The notes under the pieces were generated by a model that saw only the letters and a program-made list of their open reading frames with translations, did no database searches and had not been told where the DNA came from. From Corynebacterium tuberculostearicum (GTDB lineage Bacteria; Actinomycetota; Actinomycetes; Mycobacteriales; Mycobacteriaceae), in contig NZ_CP065972.1 of NCBI RefSeq assembly GCF_016127015.1, positions 2,344,592 to 2,408,591 on the forward strand: a stretch of 64,000 bases of DNA, written 5' to 3'. How positions within the stretch are numbered: the stretch's first letter is position 1; each line of letters starts with the position of its first letter. Shown here in pieces: positions 38,675 to 47,011 of this stretch. The translations under genes were made by a program, and so were the position numbers.

Positions 38675-38847
38675 GATGTGCTGCCGAGTGTAGCTGCCCT
38701 AAGCGCTTGCTGGTGTAGAAGTGACTGACGTTAACGGTGATTTATATGCCACTAATGTGGGATTAGGAACCCGCGTGGGGGTGGCGCTGAGTGAACATGC
38801 ATTCGGTGCAGGTCAGCGCCGTGACCGTGGAAATCTGCTGTTAGCTG

Positions 38848-38876
38848 TTGTGATTGGGTGGCGAACATGTCATAAT
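38848..38876 (+). promoter_or_regulatory. Promoter of the 6C RNA
   Basis: TTGTGA (38848-38853) and CATAAT (38871-38876) are separated by exactly 17 nt, a good sigma-A-type promoter. It would start transcription near 38883, just before the 6C hairpins. Confidence 0.72.
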
Positions 38877-38882
38877 AATCCG

Positions 38883-38985
38883 TGCAAGGCCCCGATATAC
38901 CGTGCGGCCTGCCCCGGCTCACCCCCGAGGCCGGGTTACTGACGGCCCGCGCGCACACCCCCCCGATGCGCGGGCCGTCACCTAT
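38883..38985 (+). ncRNA. 6C RNA
   Basis: Two consecutive hairpins have C-rich loops, the defining feature of the actinobacterial 6C RNA. Hairpin 1 pairs CCCCGGC (38912-38918) with GCCGGG (38930-38935) around a loop with CCCCC. Hairpin 2 pairs GACGGCCCGCGC (38941-38952) with GCGCGGGCCGTC (38968-38979) around a loop with seven consecutive C. In C. glutamicum the 6C RNA lies at the same place, beside cg0360. The C-rich loops are proposed to bind G-rich mRNA sites; the exact ends are estimated. Confidence 0.9.
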
Positions 38986-39132
38986 ATCTACCGCCGTGCG
39001 GAGCGGATTATCCACAGATTTTTGGTTGAAACGACAACCAAACTAGGTCCACATGGTGACTTCTGGCGAGTTATCCACAGCGCTGCCGCCAAAGCCTCGC
39101 TGCGGTGGCGCGAATGCTTCAGGCTATGAGGC

Positions 39133-40200
39133 ATGAACGCACTACACCCTGATTCCGCCGTCATCGTCGTCGCCATTGGTGACGAAGCGCTGCGCGCCGA
39201 GGCCGTTCACGCCGCGGCTGCGACCAGCCACGATGTGCTGACCGTAACCGATCCCCGCGATATCCCACGCAGCCTGCCCGGCGCCTATGCGGTGCTGGTT
39301 GATTCCTTGATGGCCCGCGTGGTGGCAGCAGCGCGGCGCACCCACACCGCGCCTGTGCCGGTGCTTTTCCTGGCCGCGGACCCCGGGCCGATTGATTATG
39401 AGGCGGCGCTCGCCTGCCACGCGGAGAGCGCCTTTATCATCCCCGCCCAGGTTAAGGAGCTGCTGGCGAGCATTGCCGCGGCGGGCGCGCCGCAGGAAGC
39501 GCGGCCGGGCAGTGCGACCATCGCTGTGGTTGGCGCGAGCGGTGGGGTAGGCGCTTCTACCTTTGCGGCCGCGTTGGCCCGCACCCAGAGCGCAGTCGAC
39601 GGTCGCGCCCTGCTTGTTGACGCCCACCCATGCTCCGGCGGCCTCGACCTCCTGCTCGGCGTAGAAGCGGAACCGGGGGCGCGCTGGCCGGAGCTTACCG
39701 TGGGCGATGGCAGCATCGATGCCGCTGATCTCTACCGCGCGCTGCCATCCACGCCTGATGGGGTAGCGGTGCTCTCCGCCGCGCGCAGCACCGTCGCGGA
39801 TCCCTTCCGCCTAGAAAAGGATCTGCTCGCGCGGGTGGTAGGTGCGGCCCATGCGGGCGAGGGAGTATGCGTGGTGGATTGCACCCCGGAGACCATCCCA
39901 GATGCCTGTACCCACGTGGTCATCGTGGTGGCCGCGGAGGTGCGCTCGGCCGCGTCGGCCGCGCAGCTTCTGGTGCGTCTCGATGCCGCGCGGCGCAGGT
40001 GCGTGGTGGTGCTGCGGCAACGCCAGTGGGCGTCGTTAAGCGCGGCGGAAGTAGAACGCATCGTCCACAGCACGGTGCTGGCAGAATTGCCAACGCTCCG
40101 GGGCCTCACCCGCACGGTAGAAATCGGCGGCCTACCGCAGCGCCTCCCCGCACCCTTGCGTAAGGCCGCCCGCGTGGTCCTCGAGGAGGTCGGCGCATGA
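39133..40200 (+). CDS. ssd: Septum-site determining/CpaE-like ATPase-fold protein
   Basis: A 355-residue MinD/ParA-like protein. An N-terminal receiver-like region (residues 1-120) precedes the P-loop domain. The Walker A segment reads VVGASGGVGASTFAAAL, lacking the signature and catalytic lysines of KGGxGKT. Switch/Walker B segments are ALLVDAHPCSGGLDLLLG and VCVVDCTPE. It matches M. tuberculosis Ssd (Rv3660c), first gene of the Tad-like cluster. It may localise the pilus machinery without hydrolysing ATP, which is an inference. It overlaps tadA by 4 nt. Confidence 0.88.
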   Translation: MNALHPDSAVIVVAIGDEALRAEAVHAAAATSHDVLTVTDPRDIPRSLPGAYAVLVDSLMARVVAAARRTHTAPVPVLFLAADPGPIDYEAALACHAESAFIIPAQVKELLASIAAAGAPQEARPGSATIAVVGASGGVGASTFAAALARTQSAVDGRALLVDAHPCSGGLDLLLGVEAEPGARWPELTVGDGSIDAADLYRALPSTPDGVAVLSAARSTVADPFRLEKDLLARVVGAAHAGEGVCVVDCTPETIPDACTHVVIVVAAEVRSAASAAQLLVRLDAARRRCVVVLRQRQWASLSAAEVERIVHSTVLAELPTLRGLTRTVEIGGLPQRLPAPLRKAARVVLEEVGA

Positions 40201-41375
40201 GCGAGCATAAAGCAGCACAAGAAACGCTGGAAAAGATGCAGCGCATCATTGCCGCTGAGCCTAACTTGGTCCAGGATGCTGCAGCCCTGGCCCGGCGCAT
40301 TCGCGCAGAAGCCGGCGTGATTAGTGACGTTGCAGTGCTTGACTTGCTGCGCCGCCTGCGCCAAGACGCCACCGGAATGGGACCTCTCGATGCGGTGCTG
40401 GGGCGTGAGGGCGTCACAGACGTCGTAGTCAACGGGCCAGACGCGGTATTCATGGACCGCGGCGAAGGCCTCGAGCGCACCGATATCACCTTCCGCGATG
40501 ATGCCGAGGTCCGCCAGCTGGCCAGCAGGCTTGCAGCAGCTTCAGGCACGCGCCTCGATGATGCGCAGCCCTTTGCCGATGGCCGCGTCACTCGCCCCGA
40601 TGGCGTCGTGTTGCGCGTCCACGCACTGCTGAGCCCACCCGCAGTGGCCGGGACTTGCCTGAGCCTGCGCGTATTGCGCCAAGCGCAGACAACCCTGCCC
40701 CAGCTTGTAGACAATGGCACGCTGCCAGAAGACATTGCGGCACTGCTGCGCGCCGTTGTAGACAAGCGGATTTCCTTCCTAGTCATAGGCGGCACTGGTT
40801 CCGGCAAAACCACCCTGCTTTCCGCGCTTTTGGGAACCGTCTCCGAGCGTGAACGCATCCTCGTTATCGAGGACACCGCCGAGCTCTCTCCACACCATCC
40901 GCACTGCGTCAGTGTGGTCTCGCGCCGAGCCAACGCGGAGGGAAGCGGCGAGGTCACGATGTCACAACTGCTGCGCCAAGCACTGCGCATGCGGCCGGAC
41001 CGCATCGTGGTGGGCGAAATCCGCAGCCGCGAGGTGGTGGATCTCCTCGCCGCGCTCAACACCGGCCACGACGGCGGCGCCGGCACGCTGCACGCCAATT
41101 CTCTCTTTGAAGTACCAGCCCGCATGGAGGCTCTCGCCGCCCTCGGTGGCTTGGACCGCGCGGCGCTGCACTCGCAACTGGCGGCGGCTGTGCACATGGT
41201 GCTGACCATGGAGCGCACCCCACAGGGCCGCCGCCTCGCCCATATCGGCCTGCTCGAGGGAAACCCAGTGACTCCGCGCATCATCTGGAGCGCCGAAGAT
41301 GGCCCGGCAGAAGGCTTCGCGGAATTCTCCGCGCAGCTGCTGGGAGAGCATGCCGGGGAGGTCAGCCATGCTTAG
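40197..41375 (+). CDS. tadA: Tad pilus assembly ATPase (CpaF/TadA)
   Basis: A 392-residue VirB11/CpaF-type secretion ATPase. Walker A is GGTGSGKTTLLSALLG and the Asp box is ILVIEDTAEL. The Walker B-like MRPDRIVVGEIRSREVVDLL and the His box GHDGGAGTLHANS follow. It would power pilin assembly at the inner membrane face. It overlaps ssd by 4 nt and tadB by 8 nt. Confidence 0.95.
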   Translation: MSEHKAAQETLEKMQRIIAAEPNLVQDAAALARRIRAEAGVISDVAVLDLLRRLRQDATGMGPLDAVLGREGVTDVVVNGPDAVFMDRGEGLERTDITFRDDAEVRQLASRLAAASGTRLDDAQPFADGRVTRPDGVVLRVHALLSPPAVAGTCLSLRVLRQAQTTLPQLVDNGTLPEDIAALLRAVVDKRISFLVIGGTGSGKTTLLSALLGTVSERERILVIEDTAELSPHHPHCVSVVSRRANAEGSGEVTMSQLLRQALRMRPDRIVVGEIRSREVVDLLAALNTGHDGGAGTLHANSLFEVPARMEALAALGGLDRAALHSQLAAAVHMVLTMERTPQGRRLAHIGLLEGNPVTPRIIWSAEDGPAEGFAEFSAQLLGEHAGEVSHA

Positions 41376-42156
41376 CTACCTCATCCTTGCTGCTGCGCTG
41401 CTAATACCCGCGCCCTCGAGTGCCGGTCGCTTGGCCTCTGCCCCGCGCCGGGCACAGACCAGCTCCGTGGTGATCCTAGGCGCAGTCTTTTGCGGCAGCC
41501 TGGTCTTCTACTCGGTGGGACGCATTAGCATCGCCATCGCTGCCGCCATTATCGCGTGGTGCGTGTCCTGGTACGTCAAAGACTTAGTGGCTGCGCGGGC
41601 AGAGCGGCGCGGCCGCGAGGGGCTGGCTGCTTACCTGGGCGTGGTCACCGCGGACCTGCGTGCGGGGGCGACCCTGGCTGGCGCGCTCGCCCGCGGCGTC
41701 GAGTCCCTTCCAGCCACCACCCCGCGCGAGGTATCCGCAGCACTAGAATCCACGGCCACCCTCGCCGCGCGCGGTGCGCCGCCGCACATGGCGCTGATAG
41801 ATGCCCAAGGCGGCAAGGCCCTGCCAGAGCTTCACCGCTTAGGCCACCTATTAGAGCTTTCCACCTACCACGGCATTGCGGTGGCCAGCTTGCTCGACCA
41901 AGCGCAAAGCCGCCTCGACGCTTCCCGACGCCACCAGCAATCCACCTCCGCTAGCCTGCAAGGCCCCCAAGCCACCGCCACGGTGCTCGCGTGCCTGCCC
42001 ATAGCCGGCATCGCCATGGGAGGGGCCATGGGCGCCAACTCGCTCGGCCTCCTCTTAGGCGGCGGATTAGGCGGCATTCTCCTCGTAGTGGGCGTGACGC
42101 TGGCCTGCGGCGGGTTCGCCTGGTCGCGCGTCATTATCCGGAAGGCGGCCGCATGA
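41368..42156 (+). CDS. tadB: Tad pilus membrane platform protein TadB
   Basis: A 262-residue type II secretion F-domain protein. Helices at the N-terminus and around residue 60 are followed by a cytoplasmic F domain (ADLRAGATLAGALARGVESLP, HRLGHLLELSTYHGIAVASLL) and two C-terminal helices. It forms the membrane platform driven by TadA. Its TGA overlaps the next start (ATGA). Confidence 0.88.
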   Translation: MLSYLILAAALLIPAPSSAGRLASAPRRAQTSSVVILGAVFCGSLVFYSVGRISIAIAAAIIAWCVSWYVKDLVAARAERRGREGLAAYLGVVTADLRAGATLAGALARGVESLPATTPREVSAALESTATLAARGAPPHMALIDAQGGKALPELHRLGHLLELSTYHGIAVASLLDQAQSRLDASRRHQQSTSASLQGPQATATVLACLPIAGIAMGGAMGANSLGLLLGGGLGGILLVVGVTLACGGFAWSRVIIRKAAA

Positions 42157-42749
42157 CCCCGCTCATCTTTATCGCCCTCGCCACCCTCGTTGGCCTGCCG
42201 CCGCACACTGGCCGGCTGGCACCTGCCAGCGCAACCAAGACCACCGCCAAGACCCCGCGCGATGGCCCGACCGAGCGCGGGGGACTGATAAGCAAGCTCA
42301 AGCCCGCCGCACCGCTGGATCCACTGGCAGTAGCTGGCGACGTCGAACTTTTCGCAGCGTGCCTGGCCGCAGGGCTCTCCGCGCACGGCGCCACCACCGC
42401 GGTGGCCCGCACCGCGGATGCCCAGACTAAGGAGTTGTGGGAGACCGTCGCCGCGCTACTCGGGGTGGGTGTTCCCGCGCAGTCCGCGTGGGGCCACATG
42501 AAGGGCCAGGCGGGGCTGGAGGACTTAGCGCAGCTTGTCATCATGTCGGGCCAATCCGGCGCCACAATCGCGGCCGGATGCCACCGAATCTGTACTTCTT
42601 TGCGCGCGGAAGCATCCGCCCACGCCACAGCGCAGGCGGAGCGCGCAGGAGTATTTATCGCCCTCCCGCTGGCGGTGTGCTTCCTGCCAGCATTCATCGT
42701 TCTAGGCCTTGCGCCCGTAGTAATCAGCCTGGGCGCGCAACTTCTCTAA
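42153..42749 (+). CDS. tadC: Tad pilus membrane platform protein TadC-like
   Basis: A 198-residue second F-domain protein, shorter than TadB. The F-domain pattern AACLAAGLSAHGATTAVART and QLVIMSGQSGATIAAGCHRICTSLR is followed by one strong C-terminal helix (AGVFIALPLAVCFLPAFIVLGLAPVVI). It corresponds to M. tuberculosis Rv3657c and pairs with TadB. Confidence 0.82.
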   Translation: MTPLIFIALATLVGLPPHTGRLAPASATKTTAKTPRDGPTERGGLISKLKPAAPLDPLAVAGDVELFAACLAAGLSAHGATTAVARTADAQTKELWETVAALLGVGVPAQSAWGHMKGQAGLEDLAQLVIMSGQSGATIAAGCHRICTSLRAEASAHATAQAERAGVFIALPLAVCFLPAFIVLGLAPVVISLGAQLL

Positions 42750-42773
42750 ACATCATCAGAAAGGACAAGTAAC

Positions 42774-42962
42774 ATGCACGCACTTCAGAAGTATTCCCAG
42801 CTCATCCGCAATGACGAGGGGATGAGCACCATTGAATATGCCATGGGTTCTCTGGCGGCCGCCGCGCTTGCCGGGGTGCTCTACATGGTCATCAACGGCG
42901 GCGGGGTGGTCGATGCCATCGAGGGCATCATTACCGACGCCCTCTCGAATACCCCGAGCTAG
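42774..42962 (+). CDS. Flp pilin-like protein (DUF4244)
   Basis: A 62-residue protein. A charged leader (MHALQKYSQLIRNDEGMST) precedes IEYAMGSLAAAALAGVLYMVI, the prepilin pattern with Glu at +5 of the mature helix (TIEYA). It is the major Flp-type pilin candidate. AAAGGA lies upstream. A strong hairpin follows its stop before tadE, which may adjust pilin expression relative to the rest of the operon. Confidence 0.9.
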   Translation: MHALQKYSQLIRNDEGMSTIEYAMGSLAAAALAGVLYMVINGGGVVDAIEGIITDALSNTPS

Positions 42963-42980
42963 CGCCGCTCTCTAACCACG

Positions 42981-43003
42981 GCCGGCGGGCCCAACCCGCC
43001 GGC
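42981..43003 (+). other. Strong hairpin between pilin and tadE
   Basis: GCCGGCGGG pairs perfectly with CCCGCCGGC around a 5-nt loop, 18 nt after the pilin stop. There is no U-tract, and the AAAGGAGGA ribosome-binding site of tadE follows within 11 nt. It could stabilise an upstream pilin mRNA fragment or reduce read-through. Confidence 0.7.
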
Positions 43004-43014
43004 AGAAAGGAGGA

Positions 43015-43332
43015 ATGATGCACAGGGTATTTGATGACGATGGCTCCGTGACCATCGAGGCCGCCTTGGCTTTAAGCTCCCTGGTCTTGGTCGCGGCGGG
43101 AATCGTGGGTGCCATTGCCACGCTGGCATCCTATATCGCCGCGGTGGACATGGCGGGCGCAGCCGCGCGTTCGCACGCCATCGGCGTCGAATACCATCCC
43201 CCGCGCGAGGATGCCCAGGTCAGCGTGGAAGAAAGCGGTGGGTTGGTGAGGGCGTCGGTAAGCGTTGATGCCCCCATCGGCACCATGCGCTCCGAGGCGG
43301 TATTTCCAGCCGAGGTGGGCGGAAATGAGTAA
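43015..43332 (+). CDS. tadE: TadE-like minor pilin
   Basis: A 105-residue protein with a short leader then SVTIEAALALSSLVLVAAGIVGAIATL, a prepilin-type helix with Glu at +5. The family (TadE; Rv3655c) provides minor pseudopilins. AAAGGAGGA precedes the ATG. It overlaps the next gene by 8 nt. Confidence 0.85.
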   Translation: MMHRVFDDDGSVTIEAALALSSLVLVAAGIVGAIATLASYIAAVDMAGAAARSHAIGVEYHPPREDAQVSVEESGGLVRASVSVDAPIGTMRSEAVFPAEVGGNE

Positions 43333-43651
43333 GCCGAAGCGCTGCGGCGAGGAAGGCTATGCCACCATTGCCGCGGCCGGCATCATCGTCGCCATCGTGA
43401 GCCTGCTGCTTATCGTGGCGGCAGTGGGCTCGCGCGTGGCCGCGCGACACGAGGCCCAGGTGGCGGCCGACCTCGCGGCGGTTGCCGGTGCCTGGGCCCT
43501 CGCTACGGGTGAAGATGCTTGTGCCGCCGCGCGCGATACCGCCGCGCTCAATGACGCCGCCTTAGAAACCTGCACCGAGTCCGGCCGCGACGTCATCGTC
43601 ACCGCCACGGTCCGTGGCCGCTCCACTCAAGCGAAGGCCGGGCCGGTATGA
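43325..43651 (+). CDS. TadE-like/helicase-neighbourhood pilus protein (Rv3654c-like)
   Basis: A 108-residue protein. After EEGYATIAAAG comes one helix (IIVAIVSLLLIVAAVGSRVAA), then HEAQVAADLAAVAGAWALATGEDACAAARDTAALNDA with a conserved cysteine pair (EDAC and LETC). It is a Flp-locus protein found downstream of TadE across actinobacteria. It overlaps tadE by 8 nt and the next gene by 4 nt. Confidence 0.82.
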   Translation: MSKPKRCGEEGYATIAAAGIIVAIVSLLLIVAAVGSRVAARHEAQVAADLAAVAGAWALATGEDACAAARDTAALNDAALETCTESGRDVIVTATVRGRSTQAKAGPV

Positions 43652-44001
43652 GCTGGCAGGAAGCAGTAGTGCGCCTTATCCCCACCGCAGTGGCGGCTGT
43701 GGCGGGCTTCATTGCTTGGCGGGAATATCGCCGAAAGGTACGGGAAGAAATCAAATCGGATCGTAGGCGGGAACAAGATAGATGGTGGGGAATTGTTCAG
43801 TGGTGTATCGATAAGACTGACTCGGCGGAAAGAGCCGAAAGAATTACTGGATGGTATTTTCTCCCCACAATTCTGGGATTATTATCGGACGTTGAAGGAG
43901 ATTCCCCTTTTATCAACACACTGTGGGATTTTGCCCAAGAGTTTAAAGAGGGTGAGCTCGACAAATCTGCCCCGAAAGAAGAAAGAGGCGATGCTCCATG
44001 A
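43648..44001 (+). CDS. Unknown 117-residue membrane-anchored protein appended to the Tad operon
   Basis: One N-terminal helix (about residues 8-24, LIPTAVAAVAGFIAW) is followed by a basic stretch (REYRRKVREEIKSDRRREQDRW) and a soluble domain rich in Trp, Glu and Asp (WYFLPTILGLLSDVEGD). Its ATG overlaps the previous stop (ATGA) and its stop overlaps the next start, so it is translated with the Tad operon. From 43700 the DNA is clearly AT-richer than its neighbours. I recognise no family. Confidence 0.7.
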   Translation: MSWQEAVVRLIPTAVAAVAGFIAWREYRRKVREEIKSDRRREQDRWWGIVQWCIDKTDSAERAERITGWYFLPTILGLLSDVEGDSPFINTLWDFAQEFKEGELDKSAPKEERGDAP

Positions 44002-44195
44002 GACATCCGCAAGGCTCGCCTTTTTATGAGCCGGATCCGGAAGTGCGGCGCACTCGCGCACGTGCAGCGGCGGAAATTCAGCGCATAATTTTGGAGCGGT
44101 TCCCTCATCGGCGTGAGGAGCTGTTGCAGCGCAGCGCGGACTATGAACACGCGCGGGCGCAGCGAGTAAATGAAGAAAAAGGCAGAACCGCTTAA
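43998..44195 (+). CDS. Unknown 65-residue basic protein
   Basis: A small soluble protein rich in Arg and Glu (PDPEVRRTRARAAAEIQRII, then LERFPHRREELLQRSADYEH), probably helical. It overlaps the preceding unknown gene by 4 nt (ATGA) and ends 7 nt from the stop of the convergent helicase gene. Function is unknown. Coupling to the Tad operon is seen in the sequence; a role in pilus biology is inference. Confidence 0.6.
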   Translation: MRHPQGSPFYEPDPEVRRTRARAAAEIQRIILERFPHRREELLQRSADYEHARAQRVNEEKGRTA

Positions 44196-44202
44196 GCTGC
44201 GG

Positions 44203-46566
44203 CTAGCCCTGCGTCATGGTGACCAGCGCACCCAGTAGCTTGATGGCGCCTTCCTTGCTGAGCGGATTGTTTCCGTTTCCACACTTCGGTGATTGCACGC
44301 ACGACGGGCACCCGGATTCACAAGGGCAGGAGCGCACCGCCTCGAAGGTGGCTGCGATCCATTCGGGGAAGCGGCGAAAGCCCTCCTCGGCAAAACCGGC
44401 GCCGCCGGGGTGGCCGTCGTAGACAAAGACGGTAGGCAATTGCGTATCGGGGTGCAGCGCGGTGGACACGCCTCCAATGTCCCAGCGGTCGCAGGTGGCG
44501 ATAAGCGGTAGCAGGCCGATCGCGGCGTGCTCAGCCGCGTGCAAGGTGCCGGGCGTATCGGCGGCGGTAACCCCCATCGCGGCAAGCGCCATTGGATCGA
44601 TGGTATAGGCCACCGCCCGGGTGACCAGGCGCTGTTCGGGGAGATCGAGGGGGATATCGTCGCCAATGGTGCCGTCGGCAAGCCGCACCTGATAGCCGGT
44701 GACGCGGTCGGTGACCTCCACCTCCACGTCCGCCACCCACAGTCCTGGGGAGTAATTGACCAGGTTATCGGCCTCGCGCAGGATGCGGATATCCGTGGTG
44801 GAGCGCGGAGTCGTGGAATAGTCCGGGGCCTCGGGGCGGGCCAGCGCCAGGTAATCGCTGAGGATGAGCTCCTCGATGACAAAACTTTCGCCCTGGTGCA
44901 GGTACACCGCGCCGGGGTGGACTTGGCTGGTAGCGCGGACGGCATCGATGGTGCCGAGCAGGCGGCCGTCGGAGGAATCCACGATCATGACTTCCTCGCC
45001 CGCCCCGCCGCGCAGCGAAACCGCGGTATGGGCCGTTTCGGGCGAGAGTCCCTCCGGTGAATGGGCAGGGATGGGCACGGCGAACCAGCCGCGCTCGCGG
45101 CGGCGCAGCAGGCCAGATTCGGCCAGCTGGTGAACCACGTCCTGCGCGCCCCAAGCGGCAATCGTGGCATCATTCAGCGGCTTTTCCACCGCAGCGCAAT
45201 AGACGTGGCCGAAGAGGATATACGGATTGGCCGGGTTGAAAACGCTGGCCTCCACCGGCCGGCCCAGCAGGGCCTCAGGGTGGTGGACCAGGTAGGTATC
45301 CATCGGCTCATCGCGGGCGATGAGTACTACGAGCGAGCCTTGCCCGCGGCGGCCGGCGCGCCCGGCCTGCTGCCAAAAGCTCGCGACGGTCCCCGGGAAA
45401 CCTGCCGTGACCACGGCATCGAGCCCACCGACGTCGATACCCAACTCGAGGGCGGAGGTGGTGGCGACGCCGAGCAAGGAGGTGTCGTCAAGCGCGCGCT
45501 CCAACGTGCGGCGGTCCTCGGCCAGGTAACCCGCGCGGTAGGCGGCGATGCGCTGGGCAAAATCGGGCCGGCCGAGGCTACCGGAGAGCACCTCGGCCGT
45601 GCGCATGGCCACCACCTCGGCCGAGCGGCGCGACCGCACAAAGGTCATGGTGCGCGCGCCCTCGGCGATGAAGGAGGCCATCATCTCGGCCGCCTCGGTG
45701 GTGGCGGCGCGACGCACCGGCGCCCCATGCTCGCCCTCGGCCCCCTCGATAAAGCCTGGTTCCCACAGCGCCACGGTGCGCGCGCCGGTGGGGGCGGTGT
45801 CCTCCGTAATCGCGCGGGCGGGCCGGCCGGTAAGGCGCTGCGCATGCCGGCCCGGGTCCTTCATAGTGGCCGAGGCATAAATTACCGTCGGCCGCGAGCC
45901 ATAGTGCGCGCACAAGCGCAGCAGGCGCCGCAGCACCAGCGCCACGTTCGCGCCAAATACGCCCCGGTAGGAATGGCATTCATCGATGACGATGAACTCC
46001 AGGTGCCGCAGCAGCCGCGCCCACCGCGCATGCGCCGCCAGCAGCGACATATGCACCATATCCGGGTTGGAGAAAATGAACCGCGAATGATCGCGCACGC
46101 CCGCGCGGGATTCTTGCGGCGTATCGCCGTCATAGGGCGAGGGCACCACGCCCTTGAGCGCCGGAATGCCCCGGCACAGCTCGAGCACCGCCTGCAGCTG
46201 GTCCGATCCCAGCGCCTTGGTGGGGGTGAGATACAGCGCGCAGGCGGTCGGCTCCTGCGCCAGTCGGCTCAAAATGGGCAGCTGGTAGCCCAGGGACTTT
46301 CCCGAGGACGTACCGGTAGAAATCACCGCATCCTCGCCGGCCCAGGCCGCCTGCGCCAGCTCCGCTTGGTGGCTATACAGCTTGCCGACGCCCCCTTCGA
46401 CCAGCTTCTCCTTCAACTCCGGCAGCACCCATTCGGGCCACTCGGCATACTGCGCACGCTGCGGCGGCAGGGTGGTGTGAAATGTGAGAGTGGACTCATC
46501 GAGGCGGTGCTGGATGAACTCGAGCAGCTCTTCCCCCAGGGGATTATCCGTTTCCCGGTGAGCCAA
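44203..46566 (-). CDS. DEAD/DEAH-box helicase with DUF1998 zinc motif (MrfA/Hrq1-like)
   Basis: A 787-residue superfamily 2 helicase. Walker A is STGTSSGKS, Walker B is VIDECHSY, motif III is YASATM, motif V is TTSALELGIDVGG and motif VI is QQAGRAGRRG. The C-terminal DUF1998 region ends with four cysteines (CPCESGCPSC, then PKCGNGN) that bind zinc. Relatives include MrfA, which repairs mitomycin DNA damage. It corresponds to Rv3649, the usual neighbour of the Tad cluster. Confidence 0.92.
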   Translation of the reverse strand: MAHRETDNPLGEELLEFIQHRLDESTLTFHTTLPPQRAQYAEWPEWVLPELKEKLVEGGVGKLYSHQAELAQAAWAGEDAVISTGTSSGKSLGYQLPILSRLAQEPTACALYLTPTKALGSDQLQAVLELCRGIPALKGVVPSPYDGDTPQESRAGVRDHSRFIFSNPDMVHMSLLAAHARWARLLRHLEFIVIDECHSYRGVFGANVALVLRRLLRLCAHYGSRPTVIYASATMKDPGRHAQRLTGRPARAITEDTAPTGARTVALWEPGFIEGAEGEHGAPVRRAATTEAAEMMASFIAEGARTMTFVRSRRSAEVVAMRTAEVLSGSLGRPDFAQRIAAYRAGYLAEDRRTLERALDDTSLLGVATTSALELGIDVGGLDAVVTAGFPGTVASFWQQAGRAGRRGQGSLVVLIARDEPMDTYLVHHPEALLGRPVEASVFNPANPYILFGHVYCAAVEKPLNDATIAAWGAQDVVHQLAESGLLRRRERGWFAVPIPAHSPEGLSPETAHTAVSLRGGAGEEVMIVDSSDGRLLGTIDAVRATSQVHPGAVYLHQGESFVIEELILSDYLALARPEAPDYSTTPRSTTDIRILREADNLVNYSPGLWVADVEVEVTDRVTGYQVRLADGTIGDDIPLDLPEQRLVTRAVAYTIDPMALAAMGVTAADTPGTLHAAEHAAIGLLPLIATCDRWDIGGVSTALHPDTQLPTVFVYDGHPGGAGFAEEGFRRFPEWIAATFEAVRSCPCESGCPSCVQSPKCGNGNNPLSKEGAIKLLGALVTMTQG

Positions 46567-46745
46567 TTTCTACCCCCTCGTGGGTTAGGCCTATCGCTTT
46601 GGCGTGGAACGTGTCACACTGATATGAGGCCAATGATGTCTTGGTGCGGTGTTTACACTTTAAGGTACTGCTAAAGGACGCATTTACCGAAACCCCCCTT
46701 GGTGCGGAATCGCCGCACCGCTAATCAAGAAAAGGACTGCACACC
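46567..46745 (+). promoter_or_regulatory. Leader region of the cold-shock gene
   Basis: TACACT at 46654-46659 is a possible -10 box giving a leader of about 80 nt. The leader contains a perfect 7-bp hairpin, GGTGCGG (46701-46707) with CCGCACC (46713-46719), just before the AAAGGA ribosome-binding site. Structured leaders are typical of cold-shock genes and could act as a thermosensor. No gene is present. Confidence 0.45.
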
Positions 46746-46949
46746 ATGGCACAAGGAACCGTTAAGTGGTTTAACTCTGAAAAGGGCTACGGCTTCATCG
46801 AGCGCGAGGACGGCGAAGGCGATATCTTCGTCCACTACTCCGAGATCCAGGGCAGCGGCTTTCGCACCCTAGAAGAAAACCAGCAGGTCACCTTCGAGGT
46901 AGGCTCCGGACCGAAGGGCGAGCAGGCCCAGTCCGTGTCCGTAATCTAG
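46746..46949 (+). CDS. cspA: Cold-shock protein
   Basis: A 67-residue single-domain OB-fold RNA chaperone. RNP1 is KGYGFIER and RNP2 is DIFVHYS, with KWFN at the start. It unwinds mRNA structure. Expression is probably monocistronic, with a structured leader. Confidence 0.96.
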   Translation: MAQGTVKWFNSEKGYGFIEREDGEGDIFVHYSEIQGSGFRTLEENQQVTFEVGSGPKGEQAQSVSVI

Positions 46950-46969
46950 GCGGCCCGTTCCCTCGCTAA

Positions 46970-47011
46970 GGCCTTCCCGCTATGGCCTTTCTGTTATGGC
47001 CTTCCTGCTAC
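46970..47011. repeat. Three tandem 14-bp repeats at the dedA end
   Basis: Three imperfect copies of a 14-bp unit, GGCCTTCCCGCTAT, GGCCTTTCTGTTAT and GGCCTTCCTGCTAC, lie in a row between the cold-shock gene and dedA and include the dedA stop codon. No function is evident; slippage could lengthen the array. Confidence 0.75.
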
